Source: an uncultured delta proteobacterium
GTDB lineage: Bacteria > Myxococcota_A > Polyangia > Polyangiales > Ga0077539
NCBI GenBank assembly: GCA_903885885.1
Contig: CAISKJ010000454.1
Coordinates: 1 to 17,220 of the forward strand
Length of the DNA: 17,220 nt
Direction: 5' to 3'
Position 1 is the stretch's first letter, and every line of letters begins with the position of its first letter. Below are positions 15,862 to 17,220 of the stretch, piece after piece. The notes beneath the pieces are model-generated. The model was not told the DNA's origin, did not search any database, and saw only the letters and a program-made list of their open reading frames with translations. The position numbers were made by a program, and so were the translations under genes.

Positions 15862-16617
15862 TCAGCGGCTGGAGGTGGCGTTCGACGGAACCTCGGCGGC
15901 GCTCTGGGCCTGCGCGGGCGTCGGGAGGGTGTTGATGGCGAGCTGGCGCTCGACCCGCGTGCGGAGGTTGTTGGCCACCGTGCGGGCCGCGTCGCGCATC
16001 TCGCGGGTGAACACCGACGAGGGGAAGGGCAGGCGCGGCAGGGCGAGCACCTCGAAGACCACGCGCGTGCGCGCCTCGGGGCCGGGGATGCGCTCGATGA
16101 CCGAGCGGGTTTCGAAGCGGTCCATGTTGCTGTCGACGGTCTGGCCTACGAGCTCGAGGCGGTCGGGCTGACGGTGCGCGTCGATGCGGAGCAGGCACCA
16201 GATCACCCCGAGGGAGCCGCCGAGCGGGACCTGCACATACACGTCCGTCGCCCCGCGGTTGCGCCGCACCACGCGGCTCTCGCGCACGTGCGGCATGAAC
16301 TCGCTGTAGCGCGGATAGTCGGTCATGGCGCGCGCCACGAGGTCCATCGGGGCGCGGATGACGGTCTCTGATCGCCCCCTGCGAACGAGGGTGCCTTCGA
16401 CGGGGAGCTCGGTCACGGTCACGGCCTCTGGGGGTGCGACAGCGGGTCGATCGGGCGTCGCGGGCGGGGCCGGAGTGGCTTGCGCAGTGGCTGCGGTGGC
16501 TGCCCCAGGAGCCACCGCGGGGTTCACTACCTGCGCGGCGGCGTCGACGGTGACGAGCGCGCCGAGGAGTGCGAACGACGCGGCGACCACGAGACGATTC
16601 GAGGGAGAGGGCTTCAT
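15862..16617 (-). CDS. Exported START/SRPBCC-fold (polyketide cyclase-like) protein
   Basis: The 251-residue protein starts at an ATG with GGAGGAA about ten bases upstream. Residues 1-28 form a signal peptide with an AAA|Q-type cleavage site. An Ala/Pro/Thr-rich linker follows (about 30-65). Residues ~70-230 are a START/SRPBCC-like domain of the Coq10/RatA type: ETVIRAPMDLVARAMTDYPR (84-103), YSEFMPHVRESRVVRR, then VFEVLALPRLPFPSSVFT and a final long helix (REMRDAARTVANNLRTRVER). Such domains form a cavity that binds lipids or other hydrophobic ligands. Export suggests a periplasmic lipid-binding or lipid-transfer role, which is an inference. It lies upstream of the atp operon on the same strand but is separated by 193 bp that hold a promoter, so it is likely a separate unit. 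It is divergent from the carotenoid oxygenase gene. Confidence 0.8.
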   Translation of the reverse strand: MKPSPSNRLVVAASFALLGALVTVDAAAQVVNPAVAPGAATAATAQATPAPPATPDRPAVAPPEAVTVTELPVEGTLVRRGRSETVIRAPMDLVARAMTDYPRYSEFMPHVRESRVVRRNRGATDVYVQVPLGGSLGVIWCLLRIDAHRQPDRLELVGQTVDSNMDRFETRSVIERIPGPEARTRVVFEVLALPRLPFPSSVFTREMRDAARTVANNLRTRVERQLAINTLPTPAQAQSAAEVPSNATSSR

Positions 16618-16795
16618 GCGCGCGATTCCTCCAGCGGCCATTGGCTGCGACCGAAACGGTGTCCGTGCTCTACGATCGAGCGGGCGCCACCACCACCGAT
16701 CGCCCCTCGATCGCACGCTCATCGCGTCGCCGGGGGCCGAAGGGTGCCGTGACGCGCAGCCCTCTGCAAGTGGGGCGCCGCCTTCGCGACTGCGT

Positions 16796-16810
16796 AGCGC
16801 GTTACGCGCT
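16796..16810. repeat. 15-bp palindrome upstream of the carotenoid oxygenase
   Basis: AGCGCGT (16796-16802), a central T and ACGCGCT (16804-16810) form a perfect 7-bp inverted repeat about 35 bp before the start codon and about 22 bp before a TAGCGT hexamer, so near the -35 position. Its place is right for an operator. Confidence 0.4.
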
Positions 16811-16832
16811 CTCGCTCTGCGCCCGAGTGCGA

Positions 16833-16838
16833 TAGCGT
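16833..16838 (+). promoter_or_regulatory. -10-like hexamer before the carotenoid oxygenase
   Basis: TAGCGT lies seven bp before the ATG, with TGC three bases upstream of it. No Shine-Dalgarno is visible. It is weak alone, but the layout resembles that at 4928 and 10326. Confidence 0.25.
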
Positions 16839-16845
16839 GGTCGCG

Positions 16846-17220
16846 ATGTCATCCACGGCCGCTCACGCATCGCCCTTTCTCGCAGGCAACTTCGCGCCGG
16901 TGCGCCGCGAGGTCGACGCCGACGCGCTCTCCGTCATCGGCGCGATCCCCACCGACCTCGACGGGATGTTTCTCCGCGTAGGCCCCAACCCCCAGTTCGA
17001 CCCGCCGGGGCCCTATCACTGGTTCGACGGCGACGGGATGATCCACGCGGTGTCGCTCTCGAAGGGCCACGCGCGCTACCGCAACCGCTGGGTGCGCACG
17101 CGGCCGTGGGAGATCGAGCGCGAGGCCGGTCGCGCGCTCTGGGGTGGCCTCGCGTCGGGGCCGCAGTTCGACGCGCCCGAGGGCCTGCTCATCAAGCACA
17201 CGGCCAACACGGCGCTCGCC
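16846..17220 (+). CDS. Carotenoid cleavage oxygenase, N-terminal part (3' end outside window)
   Basis: The frame opens at the ATG and runs to the window edge (125 codons seen; the family is about 450-500 residues). The N-terminus matches the carotenoid cleavage dioxygenase/RPE65 family: FLAGNFAPVRREVD, a strand reading IPTDLDGMFLRVGPNP, then YHWFDGDGMIHAVSL and YRNRWVRTRPWEIEREAGRA. The FLRxGPNP and HWFDGDGMxH segments are the family's most recognisable early motifs. The four iron-binding histidines lie mostly further on and are not in view apart from the conserved early segments. Family members cleave carotenoids or related polyenes with non-heme iron. It is divergent from the START-like gene across 228 bp. 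Confidence 0.88.
   Translation, partial: MSSTAAHASPFLAGNFAPVRREVDADALSVIGAIPTDLDGMFLRVGPNPQFDPPGPYHWFDGDGMIHAVSLSKGHARYRNRWVRTRPWEIEREAGRALWGGLASGPQFDAPEGLLIKHTANTALA

Overview
The window is a very GC-rich (roughly 70%) bacterial chromosome segment, densely coding, with G/C strongly preferred at third codon positions. Lipoproteins with Asp/Ala-rich linkers between Cys-rich repeats, a b-type ATP synthase subunit that begins with a signal peptide, paired b/b' subunits and large fused membrane aminopropyltransferase-like proteins all fit Myxococcota, probably class Polyangia. This is an inference from gene content; no rRNA or tRNA is present to confirm it.

Layout, left to right. (1) Positions 1-3064, plus strand: the 3' part of comEC (DNA uptake channel with metallo-beta-lactamase domain), lgt (lipoprotein diacylglyceryl transferase) and a small FliA/SigB-like sigma-70 factor, closely packed. 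(2) Positions 3026-3244, minus strand: a small single-span membrane protein whose 3' end overlaps the sigma gene. (3) Positions 3385-9763, plus strand: a lipoprotein with three six-cysteine repeats, a ferritin-like di-iron protein, a 1214-residue fusion of membrane transporter-like, spermidine-synthase-like and TPR-like parts, and an ATP-grasp-like protein that lacks key nucleotide and metal ligands. (4) Positions 9778-10260, minus strand: a GNAT acetyltransferase. (5) Positions 10342-11277, plus strand: an MscS-type mechanosensitive channel, overlapping tail to tail with atpG. (6) Positions 11267-15668, minus strand: an ATP synthase operon transcribed atpF'-atpF-atpH-atpA-atpG, with atpB/atpE and atpD/atpC absent. 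(7) Positions 15862-16617, minus strand: an exported START/SRPBCC-fold protein. (8) Position 16846 to the window end, plus strand: the start of a carotenoid cleavage oxygenase.

Most of this is core physiology: competence, lipoprotein maturation, energy conservation and osmotic protection. I see no mobile element, CRISPR array, tRNA or phage gene, and no convincing new multi-gene system. The points most worth a second look are a segment of about 40-50 residues inserted in ATP synthase alpha, the degenerate ATP-grasp protein, the Lgt with altered signature residues, the three-repeat Cys-rich lipoprotein, a cluster of palindromes in the atp leader, and several genes with -10-like hexamers only 7-10 bp before the start codon, which suggests leaderless transcripts.
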